Origin: Planctomycetaceae bacterium
Lineage (GTDB): Bacteria; Planctomycetota; Planctomycetia; Pirellulales; UBA1268
Length of the DNA stretch: 5,140 nucleotides
Direction of reading: 5' to 3'
Assembly (NCBI GenBank): GCA_947440895.1
Contig: CANETO010000184.1
Span: 1-5,140 of the forward strand
Under the pieces are notes generated by a model that saw only the letters and a program-made list of their open reading frames with translations, had not been told where the DNA came from and ran no database searches. Within the stretch, counting starts at the first letter, position 1. The number at the start of each line of letters is the position of its first letter. Shown one piece after another: positions 4,575 through 5,140 of this stretch. Both the position numbers and the translations under genes were made by a program.

Positions 4575-5140
4575 GTGACGAACCCGCCAGAATCAGGTGC
4601 CGGGACAGCTGCAGGGGATGCTGCGGTGGCCTGGCTCGTGCTTGCCGGTGATGCCCCGGGCCGCACGGCTGGCCTCGACCGGGGGCAGTGCCTGACCCTG
4701 GCTACGTCGCTCTTGACGACGTCAATTGGCCGGGGGCAGCAGGACGGCCCGCGGTCAGCGATCGTAGAACGGCTGGAGGCTGTTGCCGGGCGAGTCGCCC
4801 CGTTGGCCGCCTGGCTGGCAAGCCTGCCGCCACAGGCCCCCGGATCGGCTGGCATGATGGCATCGAACCCTGGGTACGACGACGCCCAGATCCTGTCGCG
4901 GCTCGCCGCGGCGGTTGTCGTTCCGGGCGACGGGAGGTCGCCTGCGTTGGCCGACCGAGATGCTCCCGTGGCCGAGGCGAATCTGCTGAGCGAGGCAGTG
5001 CGGGCGGCCCTGGCTCATGCCGAGTTGCGGGGCCAATTCGACCGCGCTGTGGCGGAGGCCCGACTGGAGGCGATGCGGGAACTCGCTTATGGGGCCGGGC
5101 ACGAGATCAATAATCCACTCGCCAACATCGCCACGCGGGC
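4575..5140 (+). CDS. Sensor histidine kinase, N-terminal part (runs off the window)
   Basis: This frame stays open from GTG 4575 to the window end, giving 188 residues with no stop. Near the end, 'ELAYGAGHEINNPLANIATRA' (residues 169-189 region) is a clear HisKA H-box with His176 as the likely phospho-acceptor; the ATP-binding domain is outside the window. A charged helical segment (about 133-170) leads into it, as expected for a dimerisation helix. Residues 1-130 are rich in Ala, Leu and Gly and match no sensor domain I recognise; no signal peptide or transmembrane helix is evident, so the kinase is probably cytoplasmic. It sits 174 bases after the response regulator on the same strand and is its natural candidate partner, though a strong terminator separates them. 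A different plus-strand frame (4688-5113) overlaps it but has no family features. Confidence 0.85.
   Translation, partial: MTNPPESGAGTAAGDAAVAWLVLAGDAPGRTAGLDRGQCLTLATSLLTTSIGRGQQDGPRSAIVERLEAVAGRVAPLAAWLASLPPQAPGSAGMMASNPGYDDAQILSRLAAAVVVPGDGRSPALADRDAPVAEANLLSEAVRAALAHAELRGQFDRAVAEARLEAMRELAYGAGHEINNPLANIATR

Noticed and set aside
4142..4855. Minus-strand frame of 237 codons across the regulator end, terminator and kinase start
   Set aside because: Antisense to the receiver domain and through the terminator hairpin; low-complexity Arg/Pro/Ser translation.
4688..5113. Plus-strand frame of 141 codons overlapping the kinase
   Set aside because: The frame starting at GTG 4575 encodes the HEINNPL H-box and has a good GGAG site, so this is a shadow frame.

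Overview
The window is GC-rich, densely coding and entirely plus-strand. The proteins look planctomycete-like (Pirellula/Rhodopirellula type): a HemN-like radical SAM protein with a 'TIYQMELP' signature, a DUF116-like/polyprenyl synthase fusion, and a response regulator with an N-terminal excisionase-type HTH. Several weak ribosome binding sites and the use of TTG and GTG starts fit that guess. Taxonomy is inferred from remembered family resemblance, not from a search.

Layout. (1) Positions 1-641 hold the 3' end of a HemN/coproporphyrinogen-oxidase-like radical SAM gene. (2) Positions 763-2643 encode a 626-residue fusion of a DUF116-like cysteine domain and a trans-isoprenyl diphosphate synthase. 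(3) Positions 2710-3351 encode a chorismate-lyase-like protein; a perfect 11-bp stem-loop separates it from the fusion gene. (4) Positions 3352-3812 are a 461-base gap with no convincing gene. It holds a possible terminator, a cluster of TGCG repeats with a 9-bp inverted repeat, a candidate promoter, and a run of hairpins that looks like a structured leader RNA ending in a pseudoknot or attenuator with a T5 run. (5) Positions 3813-4400 encode an HTH-receiver response regulator, followed by a strong 15-bp hairpin terminator at 4457-4498. (6) Positions 4575-5140 hold the start of a soluble histidine kinase, cut by the window edge just after its phospho-accepting His.

How the parts may work together. 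Genes 1-3 combine radical SAM, isoprenyl-chain and hydroxybenzoate-forming chemistry. This is reminiscent of the first steps of a prenylated aromatic (quinone-like) pathway, but the product is unknown. Genes 5 and 6 form a likely two-component module: the kinase is a plausible phosphodonor for Asp119 of the regulator. The most unusual elements are the structured leader before the regulator and the DUF116-prenyl synthase fusion.
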